Positions 28,522-37,879 are shown, counted from the stretch's first letter. The stretch: 64,000 bases of DNA from Mycolicibacterium thermoresistibile (GCF_900187065.1 NZ_LT906483.1:2046001-2110000); one strand, 5' to 3'. Made by a program: numbers and translations. The notes: generated by a model not told the origin, from the letters alone.

Positions 28522-29590
28522 CCAGTTCCAGGCTGTCCAGTTCGCGGATCGCCCGGCCGCCGCGCTCCAGCATGGTCAGCATCATGTCGTCGCCGCGCTC
28601 GGTCGACGCCGCGAAGGCGAATCCCAGCACCGTCAGCAACGGCACCTGCAGCATCCCCAATCGGTAATCCCGCCAACAGGTTTCGCTGTCGTAATCGGCG
28701 ACTCCATGGCTCCTCAGCGCGCGGTGGTAGACCTCGACGAGGTCCCGTTCCACCTCCGACCGGACCTCGGGCAGCAGGCTGGTCCCGAGGAAATAGGACA
28801 GGTCGCGGGCGGGCAGCCCGGCGCCCATGGTCTGCCAGTCCACGACGGTGACCCGGGTGCGGTCCGGGTCGAACAACATGTTGTCGAGCCGGTAGTCGCC
28901 GTGCATCAGCGCGAATCTGGACTTCTCGGTGCGCAGCCACGCGGTCACCATCGACATGGCCGTCAGCGTGGTCTCCCGGTCCTCCGGGCGCATCCGGGGG
29001 CCGAGCTTGTCGATGGTGATGTCCGCGGCCATCTCGGCGATCTCGCCGAGCCCCTCCGCCGCGGCGTCATCGGGTTTGGGCATCGCGATACCGGGCACAT
29101 CGGCCCACTGCGGATCGCACCAGCTCGGGCCGTGCAGGCCGGCCAGCGCGGTGACCGCCAGCCGGGCCTCCGCCGGGCTGCAACCGACGATCTGATCCCC
29201 CTGCACGGCCGGCGCCATATCGGCCATCAGCATCGCGAATTCCGCTCCGTCACCGCCGATCTCGCAGTGGTAGCAGTGCGGCACCGGAATCGCCATGTGC
29301 GCCGCCACCCGGGTGTAGAAGGCGTGTTCGGCGCGGTAGCCGAGCGCCACCCGTTCGCGCACCGACTCGTCCTGGGCGGGCAACTTGATCGCGAACGTCG
29401 GCGGCAGATCGGCCCGTTCGGTCTCATAGCCGACGGTGAGGCGGTACGTCGCACCGGTCTGGCCGGTGCCGATCGGCACCACATCGACGCTGCGCACCCG
29501 CACCGGGGTGCCGTCGGCGCTCAGCACGGTCGACAGCCACTCGGGCGTCACCTCGGCCGGCCCGCTCGGGATGGACAGAACAGTGCTCAT
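28502..29590 (-). CDS. Aminoglycoside-phosphotransferase/ecdysteroid-kinase-like protein
   Basis: 362 codons of protein-kinase-like fold. The catalytic loop is LMHGDYRLDNMLFD (about 225-238), and TVVDWQTMGAGLPARDLSYFLG carries the metal-binding Asp. An N-terminal GTGQTGATYRLTVGYE is the glycine-rich loop and AIKLPAQ holds the ATP Lys. In mycobacteria such proteins are numerous and mostly of unknown substrate; small hydroxylated molecules are likely. Together with the EthR-like regulator just upstream it forms an insert between the two cob blocks. Confidence 0.85.
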   Translation of the reverse strand: MSTVLSIPSGPAEVTPEWLSTVLSADGTPVRVRSVDVVPIGTGQTGATYRLTVGYETERADLPPTFAIKLPAQDESVRERVALGYRAEHAFYTRVAAHMAIPVPHCYHCEIGGDGAEFAMLMADMAPAVQGDQIVGCSPAEARLAVTALAGLHGPSWCDPQWADVPGIAMPKPDDAAAEGLGEIAEMAADITIDKLGPRMRPEDRETTLTAMSMVTAWLRTEKSRFALMHGDYRLDNMLFDPDRTRVTVVDWQTMGAGLPARDLSYFLGTSLLPEVRSEVERDLVEVYHRALRSHGVADYDSETCWRDYRLGMLQVPLLTVLGFAFAASTERGDDMMLTMLERGGRAIRELDSLELVNPAAS

Positions 29591-29608
29591 GATGGTGCCC
29601 TCATCTGC

Positions 29609-30307
29609 TCAGAATCTGCTCGACGGTGTCGATTCGGGATGTCGATCGGGACGTGGATCGGGACGGGGACCGGGTCCGCCGATCGGGCCCGGATAGATGC
29701 TGCCCAGCCACACGGCTTCGGCGCCGTCGCGCAACTGCTGCCGCGACAACGCCGTCCCGGCGGTGAACCGCTCCAGCAGACGGTCGTTGAACTCCAGCAG
29801 CGCGGTGGCCAGCACCACCGGATCGCAACCGTCGGGCGCCCGGCCGGCGGACCGCTCGGTGCGGATCATCGCCGCGACCGCCGGAACGAACGATTCCCGG
29901 GCGGTGTCCCACAGGGTGCGCACCGAACTGCTGACCGCGCGCGCCTCCAGCATGGCCTGCAGCAGGTAGCGGTGCCGTTCCCCGGTGTCCAGCAGCGTTT
30001 CGATCATCGCCCGGATCCGCTGCCGCGGATCACCGTCGGCGGTCAGCAGGTCGTTGGCGGCGAACACGTCGTCATACATCGGGTCGAGCAGCGCCGCCAC
30101 CGCGGCCGCCTTGTTCTCGAAGTAGAAGTAGAACGCCGACCGGGTGACTCCCGCCTGCCGGGCCACCTCGGCGATGTTGAGGCGTTCGAAACCGGTCACC
30201 CGCAGTTGCTCGTCGAGGGCGGCCAGGATCGCGGTGCGGCGCTGATCGCTGCGCAGTGGTTGGCGCCGGTCGGTCGGGGACCGCACCGACAGGCCGTGCT
30301 GCGCCAT
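29609..30307 (-). CDS. TetR-family regulator, EthR-like
   Basis: 232 codons from ATG 30307, preceded by GGGAGAGG; a longer start at 30343 is less likely. The helix-turn-helix is RLNIAEVARQAGVTRSAFYFYFENKAAAV with the FYFYF signature seen in EthR. The ligand domain carries RERWIDEL-like and WDTARESFVPAVAAMI segments as in the EthR C-terminal family. The last 25 residues are Pro/Arg-rich and probably disordered. The kinase-like gene begins 18 bp downstream and is the probable target along with the regulator itself. Confidence 0.87.
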   Translation of the reverse strand: MAQHGLSVRSPTDRRQPLRSDQRRTAILAALDEQLRVTGFERLNIAEVARQAGVTRSAFYFYFENKAAAVAALLDPMYDDVFAANDLLTADGDPRQRIRAMIETLLDTGERHRYLLQAMLEARAVSSSVRTLWDTARESFVPAVAAMIRTERSAGRAPDGCDPVVLATALLEFNDRLLERFTAGTALSRQQLRDGAEAVWLGSIYPGPIGGPGPRPDPRPDRHPESTPSSRF

Positions 30308-30353
30308 CGCCTCTCCCGTCGTCGCAACTGTGACGCGGGACACTATCGCGGTC

Positions 30354-30389
30354 GCTGACAGCTGTCAACGATCTTCGACAGCAGTCAGC
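30354..30389. promoter_or_regulatory. 36-bp palindromic operator candidate for the EthR-like regulator
   Basis: GCTGACAGCTGTC (30354-30366) and GACAGCAGTCAGC (30377-30389) are inverted copies with 12 of 13 positions matching. The left half also contains the perfect palindrome TGACAGCTGTCA (30356-30367). The site lies 47 bp upstream of the regulator start. EthR is known to load several dimers on a long operator, which this arrangement would allow. Confidence 0.6.
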
Positions 30390-30413
30390 CTGCGGTCGAC
30401 CCGACCGGGGTGG

Positions 30414-31913
30414 TCATCCCGGATAGCGGCGCGGGGTGAACACCCGGTCACCGCCATCGGTGTACCAGCGCGTCTGCGAGGAGCCGATGATCAGCAGGCA
30501 GCGCATGTCGACGTCGGCGGGATCCAGTTCGGCCAGCCGCACCACCCGAACCGACTCCTGCGGCCCGGACACGTCGCGGCCGATCACCACCGGGGTGGCC
30601 GGATCGCGGTGCTCCAGCAGCAGATCGCGCATCGCGCCGACCTGCCAGGTGCGGGTCTTCGACGCCGGGTTGTAGATGGCCAGCACCAGATCCGCGCTCG
30701 CGGCGGCCTTCAACCGGGCGGCGATGACGTCCCAGGGCTTGAGCCGGTCGGACAGCGAGATCACCGCGTAGTCATGTCCCAGCGGCGCCCCCACCCGGCT
30801 GGCGACGGCCTGGGCGGCCGTCATCGCCGGAACGACCCGGACCTGCACCCCGGGCCAGGCGCGGGCCTCCTCCAACACCGCGGTGGCCATCGCGAACACC
30901 CCCGGATCGCCGGAGGACACCACCGCCACCGCACAACCCTGTTCGGCCAGGCTGCACGCCAGCCGCGCCCGGGCCGGCTCGTCGGTGTTGTCGCTGGGGT
31001 GGCGACGTTGCCCGGCCCGCACCGGGATCCGGTCCAGATACGGGCCATAGCCGATGAGATCGGTGGCGGCCGCCAGCTCGCGACGGGACTGCGGGGTCAT
31101 CCAGTCCGGGTCGCCGGGACCCAGGCCCACCACCGCGACACTGCCGGTGCCGGTGCGGGCCGGGCGGTTCACCGCACTCGGCACCATCGCCAGCGAGAAG
31201 TACGGCACCCTCTCGGCGTCGACCTCACCGGCCGGCGCCACCCGCTGTGCGGGTGTGCTGGCCCGTTCGACATAGAACGCCTCGTCCAGCCGGCCGGCAT
31301 CCGAGAGTGCTTGGCGGACAGTGGGGTAGGAGCGGCCGAGTTTGAGCACGACCGCGGCGTCGGTGTCGGCGAGCCGGCGGGTCAGTTCATCGGCGGGCAG
31401 GGTGCCGGGCAGGATCGACAACACCTCGTCGCCCTGCACCAGCGGGGTGCCCGTCGCCGCCGAGGCCGCGCTCACCGACGTCACGCCCGGCACGATCACC
31501 GCGTCGAACCGCTCGGTGAGCCGGGTGTGCATGTGCATGTAGGAGCTGTAGAACAGCGGATCGCCCTCGGCCAGCAGCGCCACGTCCCGGCCGGCCTCCA
31601 AATGGGCGGCGATGCGGTCGGCCGCCTCGGTGTAGAAGTCCTCCATCGCCCCGGCGTAGCCGCCCGGATGGTCGGTGGTCTCGGTGGTCACCGGATACAC
31701 CAGGTGCTCTTCGAGCTGCCCGGGACGCAGGTACGGTTCGGCGATGCTGCGGGCGATGCTGCGGCCGTGCCGGGCGCTGTGGTAGGCGACCACATCGGCC
31801 TCGCCGATCACCCGGGCGGCCTTGACCGTCACCAGTTCCGGGTCGCCGGGCCCGAGACCGACGCCGTAGAGCGTGCCCCTGTGTTGCGCCCCCCCGTGTT
31901 GCGAGACGGTCAT
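30414..31913 (-). CDS. cobIJ: Fused precorrin-2 C20- and precorrin-3B C17-methyltransferase
   Basis: 499 codons from ATG 31913. Two tetrapyrrole methylase domains are joined. The first (about 1-240, CobI) has [18 protein letters not shown] and [16 protein letters not shown]. The second (about 250-499, CobJ) has [15 protein letters not shown] and [14 protein letters not shown]. This fusion is usual in mycobacteria (Rv2066). The two steps flank the CobG reaction, so all three substrates are handled within this operon. The start overlaps the cobH stop by 4 bases. Confidence 0.94.
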   Translation of the reverse strand: MTVSQHGGAQHRGTLYGVGLGPGDPELVTVKAARVIGEADVVAYHSARHGRSIARSIAEPYLRPGQLEEHLVYPVTTETTDHPGGYAGAMEDFYTEAADRIAAHLEAGRDVALLAEGDPLFYSSYMHMHTRLTERFDAVIVPGVTSVSAASAATGTPLVQGDEVLSILPGTLPADELTRRLADTDAAVVLKLGRSYPTVRQALSDAGRLDEAFYVERASTPAQRVAPAGEVDAERVPYFSLAMVPSAVNRPARTGTGSVAVVGLGPGDPDWMTPQSRRELAAATDLIGYGPYLDRIPVRAGQRRHPSDNTDEPARARLACSLAEQGCAVAVVSSGDPGVFAMATAVLEEARAWPGVQVRVVPAMTAAQAVASRVGAPLGHDYAVISLSDRLKPWDVIAARLKAAASADLVLAIYNPASKTRTWQVGAMRDLLLEHRDPATPVVIGRDVSGPQESVRVVRLAELDPADVDMRCLLIIGSSQTRWYTDGGDRVFTPRRYPG

Positions 31914-32536
31914 TCCTTCTCGCTCGCAATCGCGTTCACCGCGGCGGCGGCCATCGCGCTGCCGCCGCGCCGGCCGGTCACCACCAGATACGACATACCG
32001 CGCGGACGGTCGATCAGCTCCTGTTTGGACTGCGCCGAGCCGACGAAGCCGACCGGTCCGCCGAGCACGGCCGCGGGCACCGGTGCGCCGTCGTCGAGGA
32101 GTTCGAGCAACCGGAACAGCGCGGTCGGGGCGTTGCCGATGGCCAGCACCGCACCGCCGAGCCGCTCGGCCCACAGGTCCACCGCGGCCGCCGAGCGGGT
32201 GGTGCCCAGCCGCGCCGCGAGGTCGGCGGCGCGTGCGTCGGCGACCAGCGACACCACCTCGTTGTCGGCGGGCAACCGGGACCGGGTGATCCCGGCGGCG
32301 ACCATCGACGAATCACACAGGATCGGGGCCCCGCCGGCCAGTGCCCCATGCGCGCGGATGACGACATCGTCGGTGAACGCGATGTGCTCGGTGAGGTCCA
32401 CCTGTCCGCAGGTGTGGATCAACCGCACCACCACCCGGGCGACATCGGCGGGAAACCGGGTCAGATCGGCCTCGGCGCGGATCGTCGCGAACGACTGCCG
32501 GTAGATCTCCGCGGCGTCGCGGATGTAGTCGAGCAC
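31910..32536 (-). CDS. cobH: Precorrin-8X methylmutase
   Basis: 208 codons from a GTG. The catalytic region is [15 protein letters not shown] with the His at about 41 that moves the C11 methyl group to C12; [28 protein letters not shown] and [14 protein letters not shown] follow as in CobH/CbiC. The product is hydrogenobyrinate. It lies 10 bp after cobG and overlaps cobIJ by 4 bases. Confidence 0.95.
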   Translation of the reverse strand: MLDYIRDAAEIYRQSFATIRAEADLTRFPADVARVVVRLIHTCGQVDLTEHIAFTDDVVIRAHGALAGGAPILCDSSMVAAGITRSRLPADNEVVSLVADARAADLAARLGTTRSAAAVDLWAERLGGAVLAIGNAPTALFRLLELLDDGAPVPAAVLGGPVGFVGSAQSKQELIDRPRGMSYLVVTGRRGGSAMAAAAVNAIASEKE

Positions 32537-32546
32537 GCGGACAACC

Positions 32547-33683
32547 TTACGGGTGGGGGTTGCGCAGCCGGTATCCCTCTCCCGTCGCCACCAGCACCTG
32601 CGCGCCCGGCGGTGTGCCGCAGGCCCGCTCGCAGCCGACGAAGTGCCGGTGCACCCGGGTCTGCCCGGGCGGAGCCGCTTCGGTGGCGGCCCGGGCGGCG
32701 TCGGCGCGGACGTCGGCGGCCGACCGCGCGCACCCGGGCAGCCCGGTGCAGGAACTGATCCGCAGCCACGGCGAGTTCTCGTCGAAGATCAGGCCCAGCG
32801 GCGCAAGCACCCGCACGGCCGTGTCGGCGACGCCCTCGTCGAGGTCGCACACCAGCACCGACCGCCACGGGGTGACGATCAGCGGCGCGTCGATCGCGGC
32901 CAGGAACTCGGCCAGCCGGGCGGTCAGCACTCCCAGCGGCACCCCGGCGGCGAGCGTGACTCGCCCGTCGTCCTGCGGGATCCACCCGATCGGCGGACGG
33001 GGAGCCGGTGTGGCCGGGGCGGGAGCGGCCCTGCGTGCGAACCCGTCGAGCAACGCCGAGGTGTCGTCGAGTTCGGCGATCCGCCAGGCGCCGCCGCGGC
33101 TCGCGGTGAATCGTCTGGCGACGGTGACCATGACCTCGACGGCGTCCCCGGCGGCCACCCGGACGCCGCTGTCGCGCCCGGCCAGCAGCACCGCCGCCTC
33201 GTCGCCGGACGCTCCGAGCGTCTGCACGGCCACATCGGCGGCCAGCGCCGCGATGTCCCCGCGGCCGTCGTCGATGCCGAACAGGAACCGGCCCGGCAAC
33301 GCCGCCAGCGCCAATTCGGACTGGATGGCGTGATCGAGCCGGGTCACCCAGGGCCGGATGTCGGTGGCGCCGCCGCAGCGGCCGGACAGCGGGGAGGCGA
33401 CGATGTTGCGCACCGTCTCATGTGTCGGCGACGGCAGCAGACCGGCGGCGGCAACGGCGTCGGCCACCGCGGCCGGGTCGCTGATCCCGCGGATCTGGAT
33501 GTTGCCTCGGGAGGTGAGTTCCATTGCTTCCGAACCGAATCGGCGTGCCGCATCGGCCAGTGCGGTCAGTTGCGCCGGCGTGAGCATGCCGCCGGGCAGT
33601 CGGATGCGGGCCAGCGCGCCGTCGGCCGCCGGGTGCACCGACAGGGCGCCGGGGCAGGCGTCGTGTTCACGCGCACGTTCCAC
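32547..33683 (-). CDS. cobG: Precorrin-3B synthase
   Basis: 378 codons from a GTG. This is a monooxygenase of the nitrite/sulfite-reductase-like family that contains an Fe4-S4 centre. The N-terminal ferredoxin-like half-domain includes SRGNIQIRG, and the cluster cysteines lie in [12 protein letters not shown] and [12 protein letters not shown] (C-x5-C then C-x3-C). It makes the ring contraction precursor precorrin-3B and needs O2, which places this organism on the aerobic route. It is divergent from the small gene and cobN; a perfect CRP site lies 38 bp upstream. Confidence 0.93.
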   Translation of the reverse strand: MERAREHDACPGALSVHPAADGALARIRLPGGMLTPAQLTALADAARRFGSEAMELTSRGNIQIRGISDPAAVADAVAAAGLLPSPTHETVRNIVASPLSGRCGGATDIRPWVTRLDHAIQSELALAALPGRFLFGIDDGRGDIAALAADVAVQTLGASGDEAAVLLAGRDSGVRVAAGDAVEVMVTVARRFTASRGGAWRIAELDDTSALLDGFARRAAPAPATPAPRPPIGWIPQDDGRVTLAAGVPLGVLTARLAEFLAAIDAPLIVTPWRSVLVCDLDEGVADTAVRVLAPLGLIFDENSPWLRISSCTGLPGCARSAADVRADAARAATEAAPPGQTRVHRHFVGCERACGTPPGAQVLVATGEGYRLRNPHP

Positions 33684-33720
33684 GCGTCCACCGTACGCTG
33701 CCGGGTGTTTCGGCCATGGA

Positions 33721-33736
33721 TGTGACGCGCATCACA
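33721..33736. promoter_or_regulatory. Perfect CRP/Cmr-type cAMP receptor site
   Basis: TGTGA-CGCGCA-TCACA matches the mycobacterial CRP consensus TGTGA-N6-TCACA at every defined base. It is in the gap between divergent cobG (start at 33683) and the cobN side. Confidence 0.65.
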
Positions 33737-33809
33737 GGTCTGTCAAACGTGTTCCGTCACACACAGATCGCGCACTTGACGCCCGTCATGCCGTACGTTT
33801 CAGGAACGA

Positions 33810-33830
33810 CCCGATACCGCGGGTATCGGG
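33810..33830. promoter_or_regulatory. Perfect 21-bp palindrome before the small gene upstream of cobN
   Basis: CCCGATACC-GCG-GGTATCGGG has 9-bp perfect arms. It sits 6 bp before the AAAGGAG of the 33-codon gene. As DNA, the ATACC..GGTAT core is reminiscent of sites used by CsoR/RcnR-type metal sensors; as RNA, it would form a hairpin next to the ribosome-binding site. Which of the two applies cannot be decided from sequence. Confidence 0.6.
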
Positions 33831-33845
33831 TAAATGAAAGGAGCG

Positions 33846-33947
33846 ATGATGTCTGCACTGATCGCCGTCTTCGTGGCCGTGCTGATCCTGATCGCGCTCG
33901 TCGGCCTGCCGTACGGGCAGACCTGGTACGCGCGCTGGGGCGAGTGA
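33846..33947 (+). CDS. Small single-pass membrane protein upstream of cobN (33 aa)
   Basis: Two adjacent ATGs (33846, 33849) follow AAAGGAG (33837-33843) at ideal spacing. The peptide starts MMSALIAVFVAVLILIALVG, a continuous hydrophobic helix of about 18 residues, and ends LPYGQTWYARWGE. The ribosome-binding site, a single clean helix and an aromatic, charged tail argue for a real gene. I do not recognise it; it lacks the His-rich tail of CbtB and does not look like KdpF or CydX. Its position 125 bp before cobN suggests a link with cobalt uptake or chelation, which is inference only. Confidence 0.55.
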   Translation: MMSALIAVFVAVLILIALVGLPYGQTWYARWGE

Positions 33948-33953
33948 CCCGGA

Positions 33954-34008
33954 CCCGGCCTTCTCAACCGGGGTTTCCTCCCGGTTCTCCTGGCAGTGGG
34001 AGGCCGGG
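33954..34008 (+). promoter_or_regulatory. Nested hairpin in the cobN leader
   Basis: An outer 8-bp stem, CCCGGCCT (33954-33961) with AGGCCGGG (34001-34008), encloses an inner 7-bp hairpin, AACCGGG (33966-33972) with CCCGGTT (33980-33986). It begins 7 bp after the stop of the small gene and ends 64 bp before the cobN start. It could be an attenuator, a terminator or a leader structure. Confidence 0.45.
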
Positions 34009-34072
34009 CCGGTCCGTCACCAGCGGTGAGGGTGGGCGTCCGCCCGGGGTGGGCCTGGGGTACGAATGATGC

Positions 34073-37000
34073 GTGGCCCAGCCGACTGCCGAGCCGGATA
34101 CCCGGCCGACCGTATTACTGCTGTCAACCTCTGACACCGACCTGATCACCGCCCGCGCGAGCGGCGCCCGTTACCGCTGGGCGAATCCGTCGCGGCTGGT
34201 GGACGGGGAGCTCGACGAGCTGCTGACCGGCACCGACATCGCCGTCATCCGCATCCTCGGCGGATATCGGGCCTGGCAGGACGGCATCGACACGGTGGTC
34301 GCCAGTGGCATCCCGACCGTCGTGGTCAGCGGCGAGCAGACCCCCGACGCCGATTTGATGGAGCACTCCACCACGCCGCAGGGGGCGGCCCTGCAGGCGC
34401 ACATCTACCTGGCCCAGGGTGGCACCGACAACCTCGCGAACCTGTACGCGTTCCTGTGCGACACGGTGCTGATGACCGGCTTCGGCTTCGAACCTCCGTC
34501 GCTCACCCCCAGCTGGGGCCTGCTGGAACGGACGGCGGTCCGGACCGACGGGCCCACCATCGCGGTGCTCTACTACCGCGCCCAGCATCTGGCCGGCAAC
34601 ACCGCCTACGTCGAGGCGCTGTGCGAGGCCATCGAAGCCGCCGGCGGACGGGCGTTGCCGGTGTACTGTGCCTCGCTGCGCACCGCCGAACCCGAACTGC
34701 TCGAACTGCTCGGCACCGCCGACGCGTTGATCACCACCGTGCTGGCGGCCGGGGGAGCGGTACCGGCGGCGGTGTCGGCCGGCGGCGACGACGACAGCTG
34801 GAACGTCGCGCATCTGGCCGCGCTGGACATGCCCATCCTGCAGGGGTTGTGTCTGACCAGTTCCCGGGCGCAATGGGTGGACAACGACGACGGGCTGTCA
34901 CCGCTCGACGTCGCCAGCCAGGTGGCGGTGCCCGAATTCGACGGCCGGATCATCACCGTCCCGTTCTCGTTCAAGGAGATCGACGACGAGGGACTGACCT
35001 CCTATGTGCCCGACCGGGAGCGCTGTGCGCGGGTGGCCGGGCTGGCGGTGCGCTACGCGCGGCTACGTGCCGTGGAGGCCGCGGACAAGCGGGTGGCCCT
35101 GGTGTTCTCGGCGTATCCGACCAAACACGCCCGGATCGGCAACGCCGTCGGCCTGGACACCCCGGCAAGCGCGGTGGCGCTGCTGAAAGCCCTGCGGGAC
35201 AAGGGGTATCAGATCGGTGACATCCCCGGGCTGGACGCCGGCGACGGTGACGCGTTGATGCATGCGCTGATCGAACGCGGGGGACAGGATCCGGACTGGG
35301 TGACCGACAAACAGTTCACCGAGAACCCGATCCGGGTGTCGGCCAAGGACTACCGCGCGTGGTTCGACACCCTCCCCGCCGAATTCGCCGACGCGGTGGT
35401 CGAGCACTGGGGTCCGCCGCCCGGCGAGCTGTTCGTCGACCGCAGCCGGGACCCGGACGGGGAGATCGTGATCGCCGCGCTGCAGGCGGGCAACGTGGTG
35501 CTGATGGTGCAGCCGCCGCGCGGCTTCGGGGAGAACCCGGTGGCCATCTACCACGACCCGGATCTGCCGCCCAGTCACCACTATCTGGCCGCATACCGGT
35601 GGCTGGACAACACCTTCCCGAACGGTTTCGGCGCCGACGTCGTGGTGCACCTGGGCAAGCACGGCAATCTGGAATGGTTGCCGGGCAAGACGCTGGGCAT
35701 GTCGGCCCAGTGCGGTCCGGACGCCGCGCTGGGGGATCTGCCGCTGATCTACCCGTTCCTGGTCAACGATCCCGGCGAAGGCACCCAGGCCAAACGCCGC
35801 GCCCACGCCACGCTGGTCGACCACCTGATCCCCCCGATGGCGCGCGCCGAGACCTACGGCGACATCGCGCGGCTGGAACAGCTTCTCGATGAGCACGCCA
35901 ACGTGTCCGCGCTGGACCCGGCGAAACTGCCGGCCATCCGCCAGCAGATCTGGACGTTGATGCGGGCGGCGAAGATGGATCACGATCTGGGCCTCGAGGA
36001 ACGGCCGGACGAGGACTCCTTCGACGACATGCTGCTGCACGTCGACGGCTGGCTGTGCGAGATCAAGGACGTGCAGATCCGCGACGGGCTGCACATTCTC
36101 GGCCAGACCCCGCAGGGGGAGGCCGAACTCGACCTGGTGCTGGCGATCCTGCGGTCCCGCCAGCTGTTCGGCGGTGAGCAGACCGTGCCCGGTCTGCGGC
36201 AGGCGCTGGGGCTGTCCGAGGACGGCCGGGACGAACGCGCCACCGTCGACGCGGTGGAGGCTGCGGCCCGCGGTTACGTCGCCGAACTGCAGGCCAGCGG
36301 CTGGGATCCGGCTGCCGCCGACCGGATCGCCGACAACCCGGCCGTCGCGGAGATTCTGCGGTTCGCCGCGACCGAGGTGGTGCCCCGGCTGGCCGGTACC
36401 GCGCGTGAGATCGAGCAGGTGCTGCGCGCGCTGGACGGGCGGTTCATCGAGGCCGGACCGTCCGGTTCACCGCTGCGCGGACTGGTCAACGTGTTGCCCA
36501 CCGGCCGCAACTTCTACTCGGTGGACCCCAAGGCGGTGCCGTCCAAGTTGGCCTGGGAAACCGGTGTGGCACTGGCGGATTCGCTCCTCAACCGGTTCCG
36601 CGAGGATCACGGCCGGTGGCCCGAGTCGGTGGGGCTGTCGGTGTGGGGAACCTCGGCGATGCGCACCGCCGGTGACGACATCGCCGAAGTGCTTGCGCTG
36701 CTGGGGGTTCGACCGATCTGGGACGACGCATCCAGGCGTGTGGTCGACCTGGAGCCGATCCCGCTGGACGAGCTGGGGCGGCCGCGCATCGATGTGACGG
36801 TGCGGATATCCGGATTCTTCCGGGACGCGTTCCCGCATGTGGTCACCATGCTCGACGATGCGGTGCAACTGGTGGCCGGGCTCGACGAGCCGGCCGAGCA
36901 CAACTACGTCCGTGCCCACGCCCAGGCCGATCTCGCCGAGCACGGTGACCATCGTCGCGCCACCACGAGGATTTTCGGTTCCAAGCCGGGAACCTACGGC

Positions 37001-37681
37001 GCGGGGCTGCTGCAGTTGATCGACAGCCGTAACTGGCGCGACGACGCCGACCTCGCCCAGGTCTACACCGCCTGGGGCGGCTTCGCCTACGGCCGCGGGC
37101 TGGACGGTGCGCCGGCCGCCGACGACATGACCCGGCAGTACCGCCGGATCGTCGTGGCCGCCAAGAACACCGACACCCGAGAACACGACATCGCCGACTC
37201 CGACGACTATTTCCAGTACCACGGCGGGATGGTCGCCACGGTGCGGGCGCTCACCGGCAAGGACCCGGCGGCCTACATCGGCGACAACACCCGGCCTGAC
37301 TCGGTGCGAACCCGCACCCTGCACGAGGAGACCGCCCGGGTGTTCCGGGCCCGGGTGGTCAACCCGCGGTGGATGAACGCCATGCGCCGGCACGGGTACA
37401 AGGGCGCGTTCGAGATGGCCGCCACGGTGGACTACCTGTTCGGTTACGACGCCACCGCGAACGTGATGGCCGACTGGATGTACGAGCAGCTCACCCAGCA
37501 GTACGTGCTCGACGAGGAGAACCGCAAGTTCATGGCGGAGTCCAATCCGTGGGCGCTGCACGGGATGGCCGAGCGTCTGCTGGAGGCCGCCGGACGCGGG
37601 ATGTGGGAGAAACCCGAGGCCTCCACGCTCGATGCGCTGCGGCAGGTGCTGCTGGAGACCGAAGGGGAGTTGGAGGGCTGA
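34073..37681 (+). CDS. cobN: Cobaltochelatase large subunit CobN
   Basis: 1202 codons from a GTG, close to the roughly 1190 of Rv2062c. CobN binds hydrogenobyrinic acid a,c-diamide and inserts cobalt with ATP, normally with CobS/CobT or ChlI/ChlD-like partners, which are not in this window. Family motifs are VHLGKHGNLEWLPGKTLG (about 525-542), NDPGEGTQAKRRAHATLVDHLIPPM and, near the C-terminus, MRRHGYKGAFEMAATVDYLFGYDATA-type sequence. No signs of damage. No clear Shine-Dalgarno precedes the GTG, so translation may depend on the structured leader or on the upstream small gene. Confidence 0.95.
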   Translation: MAQPTAEPDTRPTVLLLSTSDTDLITARASGARYRWANPSRLVDGELDELLTGTDIAVIRILGGYRAWQDGIDTVVASGIPTVVVSGEQTPDADLMEHSTTPQGAALQAHIYLAQGGTDNLANLYAFLCDTVLMTGFGFEPPSLTPSWGLLERTAVRTDGPTIAVLYYRAQHLAGNTAYVEALCEAIEAAGGRALPVYCASLRTAEPELLELLGTADALITTVLAAGGAVPAAVSAGGDDDSWNVAHLAALDMPILQGLCLTSSRAQWVDNDDGLSPLDVASQVAVPEFDGRIITVPFSFKEIDDEGLTSYVPDRERCARVAGLAVRYARLRAVEAADKRVALVFSAYPTKHARIGNAVGLDTPASAVALLKALRDKGYQIGDIPGLDAGDGDALMHALIERGGQDPDWVTDKQFTENPIRVSAKDYRAWFDTLPAEFADAVVEHWGPPPGELFVDRSRDPDGEIVIAALQAGNVVLMVQPPRGFGENPVAIYHDPDLPPSHHYLAAYRWLDNTFPNGFGADVVVHLGKHGNLEWLPGKTLGMSAQCGPDAALGDLPLIYPFLVNDPGEGTQAKRRAHATLVDHLIPPMARAETYGDIARLEQLLDEHANVSALDPAKLPAIRQQIWTLMRAAKMDHDLGLEERPDEDSFDDMLLHVDGWLCEIKDVQIRDGLHILGQTPQGEAELDLVLAILRSRQLFGGEQTVPGLRQALGLSEDGRDERATVDAVEAAARGYVAELQASGWDPAAADRIADNPAVAEILRFAATEVVPRLAGTAREIEQVLRALDGRFIEAGPSGSPLRGLVNVLPTGRNFYSVDPKAVPSKLAWETGVALADSLLNRFREDHGRWPESVGLSVWGTSAMRTAGDDIAEVLALLGVRPIWDDASRRVVDLEPIPLDELGRPRIDVTVRISGFFRDAFPHVVTMLDDAVQLVAGLDEPAEHNYVRAHAQADLAEHGDHRRATTRIFGSKPGTYGAGLLQLIDSRNWRDDADLAQVYTAWGGFAYGRGLDGAPAADDMTRQYRRIVVAAKNTDTREHDIADSDDYFQYHGGMVATVRALTGKDPAAYIGDNTRPDSVRTRTLHEETARVFRARVVNPRWMNAMRRHGYKGAFEMAATVDYLFGYDATANVMADWMYEQLTQQYVLDEENRKFMAESNPWALHGMAERLLEAAGRGMWEKPEASTLDALRQVLLETEGELEG

Positions 37682-37701
37682 CCCGCGGCCTGCGGTGAGG
37701 C

Positions 37702-37879
37702 TGCCGCTGCTGCGGCGGATGTGCGGCCGCTGTGGTGAGGGTGCGTTGGCGGTGGTGGTTGTGCTGCTGCTGCGGGGTTTGGCGGGTTTTCGCGCCGTGG
37801 TCGCACGGTCGAATGGGTGAGTGCACTCCCGGCGCAGTCGGTGCACATCCGGTGCAGTCAGGTCTCGCCCGGCGCGGCC
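37702..37879 (+). repeat. 178-bp direct repeat, copy 1
   Basis: Matches 37986-38163 at 176 of 178 positions (differences at 37719 A/G and 37727 C/T). The period is 284 bp, so the whole 37702-37985 unit was duplicated in tandem and the second copy is cut at 63 percent. Confidence 0.95.

Noticed and set aside
33954..34072. A called cobalamin riboswitch before cobN or facing cobG
   Set aside because: Only fragments resemble the consensus and the GAAxCCGG core is missing on both strands. Kept as a finding to test, not as a feature.
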